From assembly GCA_947497945.1 (NCBI GenBank), contig CANMIP010000017.1, positions 60,359 to 124,358 on the forward strand: a stretch of DNA of 64,000 nucleotides, given 5' to 3'. Below are positions 25,848 to 34,693 of the stretch, in pieces. The first letter of the stretch is position 1; each line of letters begins with the position of its first letter. Source of the stretch: an uncultured Tropicimonas sp. Its GTDB lineage: Bacteria > Pseudomonadota > Alphaproteobacteria > Rhodobacterales > Rhodobacteraceae. The translations under genes were made by a program, and so were the position numbers. The notes under the pieces are model-generated. The model worked only from the letters and a program-made list of their open reading frames with translations. It did no database searches and was not told the DNA's origin.

Positions 25848-27629
25848 ATGGAAAACGAAATGCTGGTGTCGCTACTGGAGCGGCGTGTGGATCTTGCGAT
25901 TGTCGTCCTTTACCTGGTCTTCATCGTCGCGATCGGCTTCCTCTTCAGCGGGAAATCGAACAACCCGAGCAACTATTTCCGCGGCGGCGGCAAGCTGCTG
26001 TGGTGGATGACCGGCGCCTCGGCCTTCATGGTGCAATTCTCCGCATGGACCTTCACCGGCGCCGCCGGCAAGGCCTATACGGACGGCTTCGCCGTCGCCG
26101 TCATCTTCATCGGCAACGCGATCGGCTATTACATCTCGTTCCTGCTGATCGCCGAGATGTTCCGGCAGACCCGCTGCATCACGCCCGTCGACGCGATCCG
26201 GCGCCGCTACGGGCCTGTCAACGAACAGTTTTTCACCTGGGCACAGGTGCCGCTTGGCGTGATCCAGGCCGGGATCTGGCTCAATGGTCTTGCGATCTTC
26301 TCCTCGGCCGTCTTCGGCATCCCGATCGAATACACCATCATCATCACCGGCTTCATCGTCATGTTCGTCTCGCTGACCGGCGGGGCCTGGGCGGTGGTCG
26401 CCTCCGACTACGTGCAGATGCTGGTGATCATGGCGATCTCGATCACCGCGACGATCTTCGTCTTCATCGAGGTCGGCGTCACCAATGTCGTCACCAGCTT
26501 CCCCAACGACCTTTTCACCAACAACATGAACTATGTCGGGCTGTTCTTTGTCTGGGCGCTGATGTCGATCTCCAAGCAGATCTTTTCCACCAACAACCTC
26601 TATGACGCCGCGCGCTACCTTGTGGCCAAGGACAGCAGCCACGCCAAGAAAGCGGCGCTGCTGGCCTCGGTGCTGATGTTCTGCGGCACGTTCATCTGGT
26701 TCCTGCCGCCGATGGCCGCGGCCGGGCACGGGATCGACCTCGCGGCGACCTACCCGACGCTGGGCAACAAGGCGGCGGATGCAGCCTATCTCGCCTTCGT
26801 CGATTTCCTGATGCCGGTTGGCATGGTGGGGATCATGATGGCGGCGCTGTTCTCGGCCACGATGTCCTCGATGGATAGCGGCCTGAACCGCTCTGCCGGC
26901 ATCATGTGCATGAACTTCTACCAGCCGGTCATCAAGCGCGGCACCGCAACCGACGGCGAACTGATGGTGGTCGGCAAGGTCATCACCTTCCTCTTCGGCA
27001 TCGTCATCATCGGCGTCGGCCTGTTCATCTCCTCGCTCAAGGAGATCAGCCTGTTCGACATCATGCTGCAGATGGGCAGCCTGATCCAGATGCCGATCCT
27101 GATCCCGCTCTTCCTGGCGGTCTTCGTCAAGAAGGTGCCGGACTGGGCGCCCTGGGCGACGGTCCTGCTGGGGGTCGGCGTGTCGCTGGCGTCGAAATAC
27201 GTGCTGACGCCGGAGCTGCTGGGCGGGATCTTCGGGGTGGAGTTCACCTCGCGCGAGAAGACGGACCTGGTCTTCATCGTCTCGATGTTCCTGCACCTGA
27301 CGGTCACCACCGGCTTCTTCTTCTGGACCAAGCGCTTCTATACCGGCCTCACCGAGTTGCGGCATGGCGAGGTGGACGCGTTCTTCGACGATATCGCGAC
27401 GCCGGTCGTCTCCGAAGAGGGTGTGAGCGACTCCGACCGGGAGCAACGCAACAAGCTGGGCACGCTGGCGATGATCTATGGTGGCACGATCTTCCTGCTG
27501 CCGCTGGTGCCGCAGCCCGAGGGCGATTTCGGCATCGCGGTGCTCGGCTTCTCGATCACCGGCGGCATCGTCCTGGTGATCGGCGCCTTGCTGAAATACT
27601 CCGCCAAGCAGGGGCTCCCCGCGGAATAG
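25848..27629 (+). CDS. Sodium:solute symporter (SLC5 family)
   Basis: A 593-residue membrane protein with about 14 helices. The N-terminal LAIVVLYLVFIVAIGFLFSG and SNYFRGGGKLLWWMTGASAF fit the first two helices of the SSS family, and FSAWTFTGAAGKAYTDG, with Ser/Thr-rich bends, corresponds to the Na+ site region. MAALFSATMSSMDSGLNRSAG is the conserved helix-8 segment. Substrates in this family include sugars, sialic acid, proline and carboxylates; none can be picked. GGGGGGTCC before ATG 25848 sets the start. It follows the dead LacI gene by 238 bp and ends at a strong terminator. Confidence 0.88.
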   Translation: MENEMLVSLLERRVDLAIVVLYLVFIVAIGFLFSGKSNNPSNYFRGGGKLLWWMTGASAFMVQFSAWTFTGAAGKAYTDGFAVAVIFIGNAIGYYISFLLIAEMFRQTRCITPVDAIRRRYGPVNEQFFTWAQVPLGVIQAGIWLNGLAIFSSAVFGIPIEYTIIITGFIVMFVSLTGGAWAVVASDYVQMLVIMAISITATIFVFIEVGVTNVVTSFPNDLFTNNMNYVGLFFVWALMSISKQIFSTNNLYDAARYLVAKDSSHAKKAALLASVLMFCGTFIWFLPPMAAAGHGIDLAATYPTLGNKAADAAYLAFVDFLMPVGMVGIMMAALFSATMSSMDSGLNRSAGIMCMNFYQPVIKRGTATDGELMVVGKVITFLFGIVIIGVGLFISSLKEISLFDIMLQMGSLIQMPILIPLFLAVFVKKVPDWAPWATVLLGVGVSLASKYVLTPELLGGIFGVEFTSREKTDLVFIVSMFLHLTVTTGFFFWTKRFYTGLTELRHGEVDAFFDDIATPVVSEEGVSDSDREQRNKLGTLAMIYGGTIFLLPLVPQPEGDFGIAVLGFSITGGIVLVIGALLKYSAKQGLPAE

Positions 27630-27672
27630 GTCGCGCTGCGTCGCGACCCGTCCAACGGGTTTGAAAGATCTC

Positions 27673-27706
27673 GACCCCGCGCCCGGCTTTCCGGGCGCGG
27701 GGTCTT
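27673..27706. terminator. Bidirectional terminator hairpin
   Basis: A perfect 14-bp stem GACCCCGCGCCCGG/CCGGGCGCGGGGTC with loop CTTT (27673-27704), followed by TTCC. It lies between the SLC5 symporter and the convergent truncated MFS gene and can stop transcription from both sides. Confidence 0.8.
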
Positions 27707-27711
27707 CCATT

Positions 27712-28482
27712 TCAGGTTGGTTGTCCGGCCGCGCCCGTCACATTGGTGGCAACGAAGGGGCGGTTCTGGACCAGCCGCCACAGGATCGCGCAGCTCACCC
27801 CGACGATCACGAAGAGCAGTCCGAGCGTCCGGGTCAGGTCCCCGGTATGGGCGACGACGATCTGAACCGCGGCCGCGCCGAGCATCAGCGAGGCGAAATG
27901 GATCGGGGCGGTGGCCGATCCGGTGTCGCTCTTCTGTTGCTCCAGCAGCAGGTTCGCCCCGGGGACCCGCAGCACGATCACCGCCTCGGTCGAGACCGCC
28001 GCGAGCCCGGCGAAGAGCCAAGAGGACAGCGACCCGAACGGGGCGATCAATGCGCCGCCGGTGGCGATCACGAGGAAGCCGCCGAGGATGATCGCCTGCA
28101 CCGGCAGGCCCCGTGACAGGCGCATGTAGAGCATCGGGCCGCCCATCGCGCAGGCGGCGCTGAGGGCGAAGATCAGGCTGAAAGCCTGCTCGGTGAGGCC
28201 GAACCCGTCGATATAGATGAAGGCGGCGCTGCCGATGAAGGACATCAGGCAAATCGGCGCGAGGGCGAAGACCCACTGCAGAAAAGCAAAGCGCGGGTTG
28301 CGCAGCACCGTGTCGAGCCGGAGCCAGGCGGCCAGGAGCGGGCCGCCCCGGCGCTCGGTCAGGGTCTCGCGATAGCGCGTCACGAGGAAGGCGGCAAGGC
28401 AACCGAACAGCGTCAGGACGACGAACACCGCCCGCCAGGATCCGATCTTGAGCAGGAAGAGCATCCCCCGCCGCCCGAGCAT
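27712..28482 (-). pseudogene. Bcr/CflA-type MFS transporter, N-terminally truncated
   Basis: The 256-residue frame starts abruptly in the middle of a Bcr/CflA drug-resistance transporter: GSWRAVFVVLTLFGCLAAF corresponds to helix 5-6, and the rest gives the six C-terminal helices (PRFAFLQWVFALAPICLM, FSLIFALSAACAMGGPM, AIILGGFLVIATGGALI). Intact family members have about 400 residues and 12 helices, so roughly 150 residues are missing. Only 46 bp separate it from the next gene end, so a deletion removed the 5' part. It may still be translated from ATG 28482, but half a transporter is unlikely to work. Confidence 0.75.
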
Positions 28483-28528
28483 GGTCTGGCGGGGGGGATG
28501 TCGGTGGCCGGCATTGCGCGCATCTCGG

Positions 28529-29902
28529 TCAGAAGGACAGCTGTTCGAAACGGAGCCGCGTCTTCGCGACGCCGAGCCCGCGCAGGGTGCGGGTGACGAG
28601 GCGGATCATGAGCGGCGGGCCGCAGACATAGAAACCGGCGCTGTCGAGCTGGCCCGCGCCGAGCGTGCGGGAGAGCAGCATCCGGTCGATCAGGCCCTGT
28701 TCCGTGCTTTCATCTGGGGCGTGTTCCAGCACCAGCGTCGCCTTGAAATCAGCCATCTCCGCTCCGGCCTTGGCGATCTCCTCGCGGGCCACGACATCGT
28801 CGGCGGTGCGGCTTCCATAGATCAGCCGGACCGATCCCGTGTGCCCCTCGGCGCGAAGCTGGCGCAGCAGGCTCAGGATCGGCCCGATCCCCGCGCCGCC
28901 TGCGATCAGAACGATGTCCTGGGACGGCGCGGTGTCCAGGGTGAAGTCGCCATAGGGTCCGTCGAGATAGACGTCCTGTCCGATCTCGACCTCGCCAAGC
29001 GCGGAGCTGTAGTCGCCAAGATTGCGGATCACGAAGGAGAGGCGCGGCAGGTCCTGCGGGGTGGAGGCGATGGAGAAGGGGTGCTCGCTCAGATTGCCGG
29101 CATGGCCGGAGGTGTTGATCCAGGCGAACTGGCCGGGTTTGAAAGCGAACGGGAAGCCGCCGGCCTTCTCGATGGTCAGGACCATGTCGCGGGCGCTGGC
29201 CCGCTCGAGGGCGGCGACGCGAAAGGGGCGGCGGCTGCGGCGATAGGGTTGCCAGAGATAGGTGTCGAGCAGCGAGGCAACGGCGGCGGCGCAGAGCGCG
29301 ATCCACATCGCGTCGAACCAGGCACTATAGACCCCGTGGCGGCCATTGGTGATGGCGTGATCGGTGGCGAGGATGGCGACGATGGCGAAGCCGATCCCAT
29401 GCGAAAGCCGCCAGGCCTCGTAGCGCATCGGCAGCCGGTCCTTGAAGACGGAGGCCAGCACAAGCACCGCCATCAGCGACATGGCATAGAAACCGGTCGC
29501 GGTTTCTGCGGCTGTGAAGGTCGACCAGATGTCATGAGCGGCAAGCTGTGGCGCCACGAGGAAGCGCGGCAGCACGAGCAGGAAAGGGTGCAGGAAGAAC
29601 AGCGCCGCGATCCACTGCCCGGCCTTGCGGTGCAGCAGCATCGACTGGTCGAGCCCGGCGCGGCGCAGGAACCAGCCGATCCGGCCGGCGAGAACGAATT
29701 GCAGCAGCATCGCCGCCAGACCTGCAATGGACAGCGCCGTGACCAGCTCGGTGTAGAAATTGCGGATCTCCAGCCCCTGCGCGAGGGCGAGCCCATAGGG
29801 CACCAGCACCAGCGCGCCGAGCAGGACGAGCAGGCGCGGGAAGGTGACGGGGCCAGAGCTGGGGCCGGAGCGGGGCGTCGTGTCGGGGGTGATATCGGTC
29901 AT
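28529..29902 (-). CDS. Ferric-reductase-like transmembrane flavocytochrome with FNR domain
   Basis: A 457-residue protein. Residues about 25-240 carry six membrane helices of the ferric-reductase-like domain; His residues in MLLHRKAGQWIAALFFLHPF and RLSHGIGFAIVAILATDHAI could ligate heme b. Residues about 245-457 form a ferredoxin-NADP+ reductase module: FAD-binding EHPFSIAST, NAD(P) loop GGAGIGPILSLL and the terminal YVCGPPLM. It should carry electrons from NAD(P)H across the inner membrane or to a partner. ATG 29902 with GGAG upstream is preferred over a much longer frame. Next upstream, 14 bp away, is the ferredoxin gene. Confidence 0.85.
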   Translation of the reverse strand: MTDITPDTTPRSGPSSGPVTFPRLLVLLGALVLVPYGLALAQGLEIRNFYTELVTALSIAGLAAMLLQFVLAGRIGWFLRRAGLDQSMLLHRKAGQWIAALFFLHPFLLVLPRFLVAPQLAAHDIWSTFTAAETATGFYAMSLMAVLVLASVFKDRLPMRYEAWRLSHGIGFAIVAILATDHAITNGRHGVYSAWFDAMWIALCAAAVASLLDTYLWQPYRRSRRPFRVAALERASARDMVLTIEKAGGFPFAFKPGQFAWINTSGHAGNLSEHPFSIASTPQDLPRLSFVIRNLGDYSSALGEVEIGQDVYLDGPYGDFTLDTAPSQDIVLIAGGAGIGPILSLLRQLRAEGHTGSVRLIYGSRTADDVVAREEIAKAGAEMADFKATLVLEHAPDESTEQGLIDRMLLSRTLGAGQLDSAGFYVCGPPLMIRLVTRTLRGLGVAKTRLRFEQLSF

Positions 29903-29916
29903 GTCGGTCAACTCCG

Positions 29917-30132
29917 TCAGGCCCAGGAGACCATCGGGCGGATGGCTTTTTCGGGTGTCAGGGTGATCGCGTCCACCGGGCAGGAGAGCCGGCAGAGATG
30001 GCAGATCTGGCAGGCGTCCGGGTGGGCGATGGTGGCGAGCTCGGTTTCCGGGTCCATCCGGAGCACGTCGGTCGGGCAGGCGCGCACGCAATTGCCGCAA
30101 CCGGTGCAGCCGTGGATACGGTCTATGGCCAT
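29917..30132 (-). CDS. Small 2x[4Fe-4S] ferredoxin
   Basis: A 71-residue ferredoxin with two full cluster motifs: CTGCGNCVRACP near residue 9-20 and CQICHLCRLSCP near residue 42-53. It should hold two [4Fe-4S] clusters and pass electrons between a reductase and an acceptor. AAGGAGACAAGAC precedes ATG 30132, so this short form is the real gene rather than the longer open frame. It has no export signal of its own. It lies between the transmembrane reductase and the Tat flavoprotein, 14 bp on each side, so the three are one operon and likely one electron chain. Confidence 0.9.
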   Translation of the reverse strand: MAIDRIHGCTGCGNCVRACPTDVLRMDPETELATIAHPDACQICHLCRLSCPVDAITLTPEKAIRPMVSWA

Positions 30133-30146
30133 GTCTCTTGTCTCCT

Positions 30147-32024
30147 TCAGCCGGTATGCCGCGCGGCGCGGTAGCTGTCTTCGCCCGGATAAGACCGGGG
30201 GTAATTGTCGCGATAGCTGGCCGCGGTGTCGGGTTTCCAGGCTTCGGGCAGCGCGTGCTTCGACATCTCCATCCCGCCTTCCGCGCTCTTGCGCATCAGC
30301 ACCCAGCAATGCCAGTCGTCATCGTTTCGCGCCGGGTAATCCTCGCGGTAATGAGTGCCGCGGCTCTCGGTACGATAGAGCCCCGCGCGCAGCTTCATCT
30401 CGGCATTGAGCAGCATATTTGCTGCTTCATGGGCGAGGCGCAGTTCGTGGCCGGAGCTGGCGACGAGCATCGGGACGATATGCTTGCGCAGGTATTCGAT
30501 GGAGGAAAGCGCGCCGGCGAGGCGGCGTTCTTCCTTGACGTAGAGGATGTGGAAGGGCGTCATCGTCGCCTGCAACACCTGCGTTGCCCAGTCGGGCGAA
30601 TAGCCCTGCGCGCGTTCGCGCGGCGCCCACATGGCGGCGATCCTGGTGTCGATCTCGGATTGGGCGATCTCGGCGGGCTCCATTGCGGCCACGGCCTCGC
30701 CGGCGAATTGCCCGGCGCGCCGGCCCTGGATGGCCGAGCCATAGGAGGAGAAGCCGCGGCCCGGATAGGAGGCGCCGCAGAGCATCGAGCCGAGCGCGTC
30801 GCCGGCGACGTAGAGCCCGTCCAGCCCATCGGCCTTGCAGCTGTGATCGGCGCTGAACACGCCCTCGGATTTGTGCACGCCCATGCCGGCGGTGGAGCCG
30901 CCAACGGAATAGCCCTTGTCGAGTTTTCCCTGCGGCGGCGGGCCCTCTGGCGGCAGGCCGAAATCGAGGATCAGGTCCTCGCGGGCGAGAAAGCCTTTGC
31001 CTTTGTAAGACTGGTTTATTTCGGCGGATTTCGCCATGGCCGCGAACTCCGGCGGCAGGCCACCTTCGCCCGGAGCGCCACCACCCGGCGGTCCGCCGCG
31101 CCGGGAGACGCCGGTTTCGGCGGCACGCAACGCGCTCTCGATGGTCAGGCCGCCCGACTCGCGCCCCGGCGGACCGACCATGATGAAAGCGCCGGTCACC
31201 TCCTGCGCCCAGCTCCAGTTCTCGTAGGAGGCGGCGGAGATATTGGAAAAGGTGCCGTGCGTATCGTGGAACTCCTTGCCGGTGATCGCCGCGCCGGCCT
31301 CATAGGCCATGGCGTCGCCATCGAAAGTCTGGCCCCAGTTGGGGAAGCCCGGGCTCTTGTAGGCGCCCGCGCCGGTGCACAGGATCGTTGCCTTCGCGGT
31401 CACGGTGATCGCGCGGCAGTCCTCGGAGCTGTCATCGAAGGTGAAGCCGACCGCGCCGCCGATCCGGTCCGCGCTGTCCTTGAGCAGGCTGCTCACCATC
31501 ACCCGTTCGACGATCTCGACCCCGGCCTGCCGCAGCACCCGGCGGAAGACCCTCGAGCGTTCGAAGGGTTTGCACCTGTGCACGCCCCAGCTGTCCAGCG
31601 TCTCGAAGATGTCGAGCGACTCGTCCATGAAGATGTCGAACCAGCCGCGATCATTGACATATTCGCAGTTGGTGGAGAGGTTCTCCATCCACTCGTCGCG
31701 GTCGTAGATGCTTGGATCGAAGGGCCGGCTGTCGGAGGCCCAGGGCGAGAGGCCGGACCAGCCGACCGAGCCCTTGTCGAGCATCAGCACCCGGTGCCCC
31801 TGCTTGCGCGCCTCGACGGCGGCAAAGGTGCCAGCAAAGCCGCTGCCGATCACCAGAATATCGGTGTCATAGCGCTCCTTGACGGACTGGCCCATCGGGC
31901 GGGTGCCGAGATTGCGGATCGCGACGGGGGCGGCGAGTGCGGTGGCGCCGAGGGCACCGATGGCAAGCACATCGCGCCGCGACAGGGTGGAGAAGGGCGT
32001 GCGCCCGGTTGGCGTCTGGGTCAT
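30147..32024 (-). CDS. Tat-exported FAD flavoprotein, fumarate-reductase/succinate-dehydrogenase type
   Basis: A 625-residue flavoprotein. The N-terminus carries a twin-arginine signal (LSRRDVLAIGALGATALAAP). The FAD fold begins DILVIGSGFAGTFAAVEARK, the adenine-binding dinucleotide motif; GLYVAGDALGSMLCGASYPGR near residue 430 is the second FAD contact, and the C-terminal ~120 residues resemble the helical domain of FrdA/SdhA/AprA. A Gly/Pro-rich insertion (about 300-330) is unusual. Export folded with FAD by Tat implies periplasmic work, perhaps reduction of an organic acceptor. AAGGAACAGCAG sets ATG 32024. Confidence 0.85.
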   Translation of the reverse strand: MTQTPTGRTPFSTLSRRDVLAIGALGATALAAPVAIRNLGTRPMGQSVKERYDTDILVIGSGFAGTFAAVEARKQGHRVLMLDKGSVGWSGLSPWASDSRPFDPSIYDRDEWMENLSTNCEYVNDRGWFDIFMDESLDIFETLDSWGVHRCKPFERSRVFRRVLRQAGVEIVERVMVSSLLKDSADRIGGAVGFTFDDSSEDCRAITVTAKATILCTGAGAYKSPGFPNWGQTFDGDAMAYEAGAAITGKEFHDTHGTFSNISAASYENWSWAQEVTGAFIMVGPPGRESGGLTIESALRAAETGVSRRGGPPGGGAPGEGGLPPEFAAMAKSAEINQSYKGKGFLAREDLILDFGLPPEGPPPQGKLDKGYSVGGSTAGMGVHKSEGVFSADHSCKADGLDGLYVAGDALGSMLCGASYPGRGFSSYGSAIQGRRAGQFAGEAVAAMEPAEIAQSEIDTRIAAMWAPRERAQGYSPDWATQVLQATMTPFHILYVKEERRLAGALSSIEYLRKHIVPMLVASSGHELRLAHEAANMLLNAEMKLRAGLYRTESRGTHYREDYPARNDDDWHCWVLMRKSAEGGMEMSKHALPEAWKPDTAASYRDNYPRSYPGEDSYRAARHTG

Positions 32025-32214
32025 CTGCTGTTCCTTGCGCTGCAACGCCGGTGCGTCGTGGCTCGTTGGCCGCTCAAGGGGCAAATAAGGCCGGTGGCGG
32101 CATGGGTCGCTTGCCCCGCTGATCCCGAACCCGGAGGGGGCGGCCCGCGCGTCCGGTTGGCGCGGGGCAGGCGTCAAATATATTCTATTTCAAGGAGTTG
32201 CTGGCGCCGCTGAT

Positions 32215-33387
32215 TCAGGTCGTCTGCTGGCGATATTGCGACGGGGTCATCCCGGTCAACCGCTTGAACGCCGTGTTGAAGGTCGACTTGGAGTTGAACC
32301 CGCAAGCATAGGCGATGTCGAGCAGGGTCCGCCGTGCGCCGTCGGGGGCTCGCAGCGCGGCCTTGACCGCCTCGATCCGGTACTCGTTGACGAAGAGGTA
32401 GAAATTCTTGCCGTGCCGCTCGCTGATGACCTGTGTCAGGTAGTGCCGGGGGATGCCCATCTGCTTCGCGAGCTTCTCGATGGTCAGCTCGGCATCTATA
32501 TAGGGCTGCGTCTCGCGCATGAAGGTTTCGAGCTTCTGCGATATCCGCGCCGCGCGCTCTTCGGTCAGGCCGGAGCGGCTGTATCTCGTGCTGGCGCCGT
32601 CTTCCGCAGCCCCGGTCGGGGCGCGCGGCGTTGTCGGCTGTGTTTCGATCGGGGCCGCTTTTTCCGGCGGCAGCGTCGGAGACCTGCCGGGCTCGGCGAC
32701 AGGCGCGGTCCCAGGAGCAAAAACCTGGTTCTGTTGCAGCCCGAAGAAGCTCAGCACGAGGATGAAGGCGACAAGCGTGGCGAGATGAATGCCGAGCAGG
32801 GCGGGCAGCGACAGGGCCGAGCCGAGAAAGAGCAGCAGGAACACGCCGAAGACGGCCAGCGTGACCCAGTAGAGCCAGACCAGTGTGACCCTGCCCGGCA
32901 GTTCCGAGAAATGCTCGACCACGTCGCGGCCATGCTGCCGCAGCCGCCAGATCACCGCCACGGTATAGGCCAGCAGCAGCGCAAGGTTGACCGCGCCGAT
33001 GCCGCGCACCGCCAGTCCGAAGTTCGGCGCGTCGGGATCGGGCATGTCCGGGACCCAGCCGGTCACGAGCTGGTAGAGGCTGACCGCGGCAAAGGGAGCG
33101 AAATGCACCAGATGCGCTGGCCGGAGCCGCCCGATATGGCCGGTCAGCGTTTCGACATAGAGCCACAGGAACGGCCCATAGGTCAGCGGGTAGATCAGGT
33201 TGGAGCGCAGTATCGGGACCGGGTTGGCGTCGAAGAGATGGCCGATCAGACCCGACAGCAGCGGCAGGGCGATGAAGACCATCCAGGCCGCGAGCACCTT
33301 GTCATTCAGCGTCTTGCCGCGTTTGGCGACAAGGAAGGTTGCGGTGAAGCATGCATGGACCAAGCCAATGCAGATGAGTTCGTCCAT
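32215..33387 (-). CDS. Membrane-anchored AraC-family transcriptional regulator
   Basis: A 390-residue protein. Residues 1-220 form about seven membrane helices (LLSGLIGHLF, LIYPLTYGPFLWLYVETL, NLALLLAYTVAVIW, LVWLYWVTLAVFGVFLLLFLG, ATLVAFILVLSFFGLQ). A Pro/Ala/Thr-rich linker (about 225-275) leads to a C-terminal AraC DNA-binding domain: LAKQMGIPRHYLTQVI and LLDIAYACGFNSKSTFNTAFKR, GMTPSQYR. Such regulators sense a membrane or periplasmic signal. It lies 190 bp upstream of, and on the same strand as, the Tat flavoprotein operon, which is its probable target. ATG 33387 begins the first helix. Confidence 0.88.
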   Translation of the reverse strand: MDELICIGLVHACFTATFLVAKRGKTLNDKVLAAWMVFIALPLLSGLIGHLFDANPVPILRSNLIYPLTYGPFLWLYVETLTGHIGRLRPAHLVHFAPFAAVSLYQLVTGWVPDMPDPDAPNFGLAVRGIGAVNLALLLAYTVAVIWRLRQHGRDVVEHFSELPGRVTLVWLYWVTLAVFGVFLLLFLGSALSLPALLGIHLATLVAFILVLSFFGLQQNQVFAPGTAPVAEPGRSPTLPPEKAAPIETQPTTPRAPTGAAEDGASTRYSRSGLTEERAARISQKLETFMRETQPYIDAELTIEKLAKQMGIPRHYLTQVISERHGKNFYLFVNEYRIEAVKAALRAPDGARRTLLDIAYACGFNSKSTFNTAFKRLTGMTPSQYRQQTT

Positions 33388-33506
33388 CTCGTCCTGCGAC
33401 TGTTCTTCGCTTTACCAGAGGTGTTGCCACGGAACAGGCGCAATCTCAATCCGCAAGCCGGGATCGTGGTTGCGAGGGCGTGGCTCCTGCGGACGTCCCG
33501 GGGATG

Positions 33507-34682
33507 TCAGAGAAACTCGATCAGCCCGGCCGCGCCCTGTCCGCCGCCCACGCACATCGAGACCACGCCCCAGCGGGCGGCGCGTCGCCGGCCCTCGAGC
33601 AGGAGATGCCCCGCCATGCGCGCGCCGGACATGCCATAGGGGTGGCCGATGGAGATCGCCCCGCCATTGACATTGAGCCTGTCGGCCGGAATCTCCAGCC
33701 GGTCTCGGCAGGGCAGGAGCTGGGCCGCGAAGGCCTCGTTGATCTCCCAGAGGTCGATCTCGTCGGCGCGCAGGCCGGCCCGCGCGAGCAGGCGCGGAAT
33801 CGCCACCACGGGGCCGATCCCCATCTCCTCCGGCGCGACACCTGCCACGGCGAAGCCGCGCAGCGCCCCGAGCGGGGACAGCCTGCGCCGTGCCGCCTCG
33901 GTCTCTTCCATGACCACAAGCGCCGCGGCCCCGTCCGAGAGCTGGCTGGCATTGCCCGCCGTCACCGTCTTGTCCGCGCCGAGCACCGGCTTGAGGCTGG
34001 CCAACCCGTCGGCGGTGGTTCCGGGCCGGTTGCACTCATCGGCCTCCAGCCGCACCGCTTCCTCGCGCGTCTCGCCGGTTTCCTTGTCCGTGACCCGTTT
34101 TACCGCCTCGACCGGCACGATCTCCTCCGCGAACAGCCCCGCCTTCTGCGCCCGCGCCGTTCGGATCTGGCTCTCAAGGGCATATTCGTCCTGTGCCTCG
34201 CGGCTGACGTCATAGCGTTCGGCCACCAGTTCGGCGGTCTCCAGCATCGACATGTAATAGCCCTCCCGCACAGCCGGGTTACGGTAGCGATACCCGTTCC
34301 AATGGCTCTCCTGGACCAGCGAAATGCTCTCCACCCCGCCCGCCAGCGCCACGTCCACCCCCTCGGAGGCGACCAAGTGGCCCGCTGCGGCAAGCGCGTT
34401 GAGCCCGGAGGCGCATTGTCGGTCCAGCGTCACGCCGGCCACGGAGTCCGGCAGCCCGGAGGCCAACGCGATATGGCGCGCGACATTGACGCCCGTGGAG
34501 CCCTGCGTCAGCGCCGAGCCAAAGGTGATATCCTCGATCTCGCCGCCTTCCAGCCCGGCGCGGGCGACGGCGGCGCGGACGGCATGGGCGGCAAGGCTCG
34601 GCCCTTCGAGAGTGTTGAAGGCACCGCGATAAGATTTGCCGAGGGGCGTGCGGGCGGTGGAGACGATGACAGCTTCGCGCAT
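33507..34682 (-). CDS. Acetyl-CoA acetyltransferase-type thiolase
   Basis: A 391-residue degradative-type thiolase. Catalytic residues are in place: C90 in LDRQCASGLNA, H347 in GGAISIGHPYGMSGAR and C377 in SMCVGGGQG. It cleaves 3-oxoacyl-CoA with CoA to acetyl-CoA and a shortened acyl-CoA in the cytoplasm. It is the last gene of an operon in which CoA-transferase subunits supply 3-oxoacyl-CoA, so cleavage rather than condensation is the expected direction. The M20 deacylase gene ends 11 bp upstream. Confidence 0.93.
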   Translation of the reverse strand: MREAVIVSTARTPLGKSYRGAFNTLEGPSLAAHAVRAAVARAGLEGGEIEDITFGSALTQGSTGVNVARHIALASGLPDSVAGVTLDRQCASGLNALAAAGHLVASEGVDVALAGGVESISLVQESHWNGYRYRNPAVREGYYMSMLETAELVAERYDVSREAQDEYALESQIRTARAQKAGLFAEEIVPVEAVKRVTDKETGETREEAVRLEADECNRPGTTADGLASLKPVLGADKTVTAGNASQLSDGAAALVVMEETEAARRRLSPLGALRGFAVAGVAPEEMGIGPVVAIPRLLARAGLRADEIDLWEINEAFAAQLLPCRDRLEIPADRLNVNGGAISIGHPYGMSGARMAGHLLLEGRRRAARWGVVSMCVGGGQGAAGLIEFL

Positions 34683-34693
34683 GGGGGATCCGA

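Noticed and set aside
28462..28503. Inverted repeat CATCCCCCGCC/GGCGGGGGGGATG as a terminator
   Set aside because: It has no U tract on either strand and a mismatched stem; it lies at the deletion scar of the MFS gene and may be accidental.
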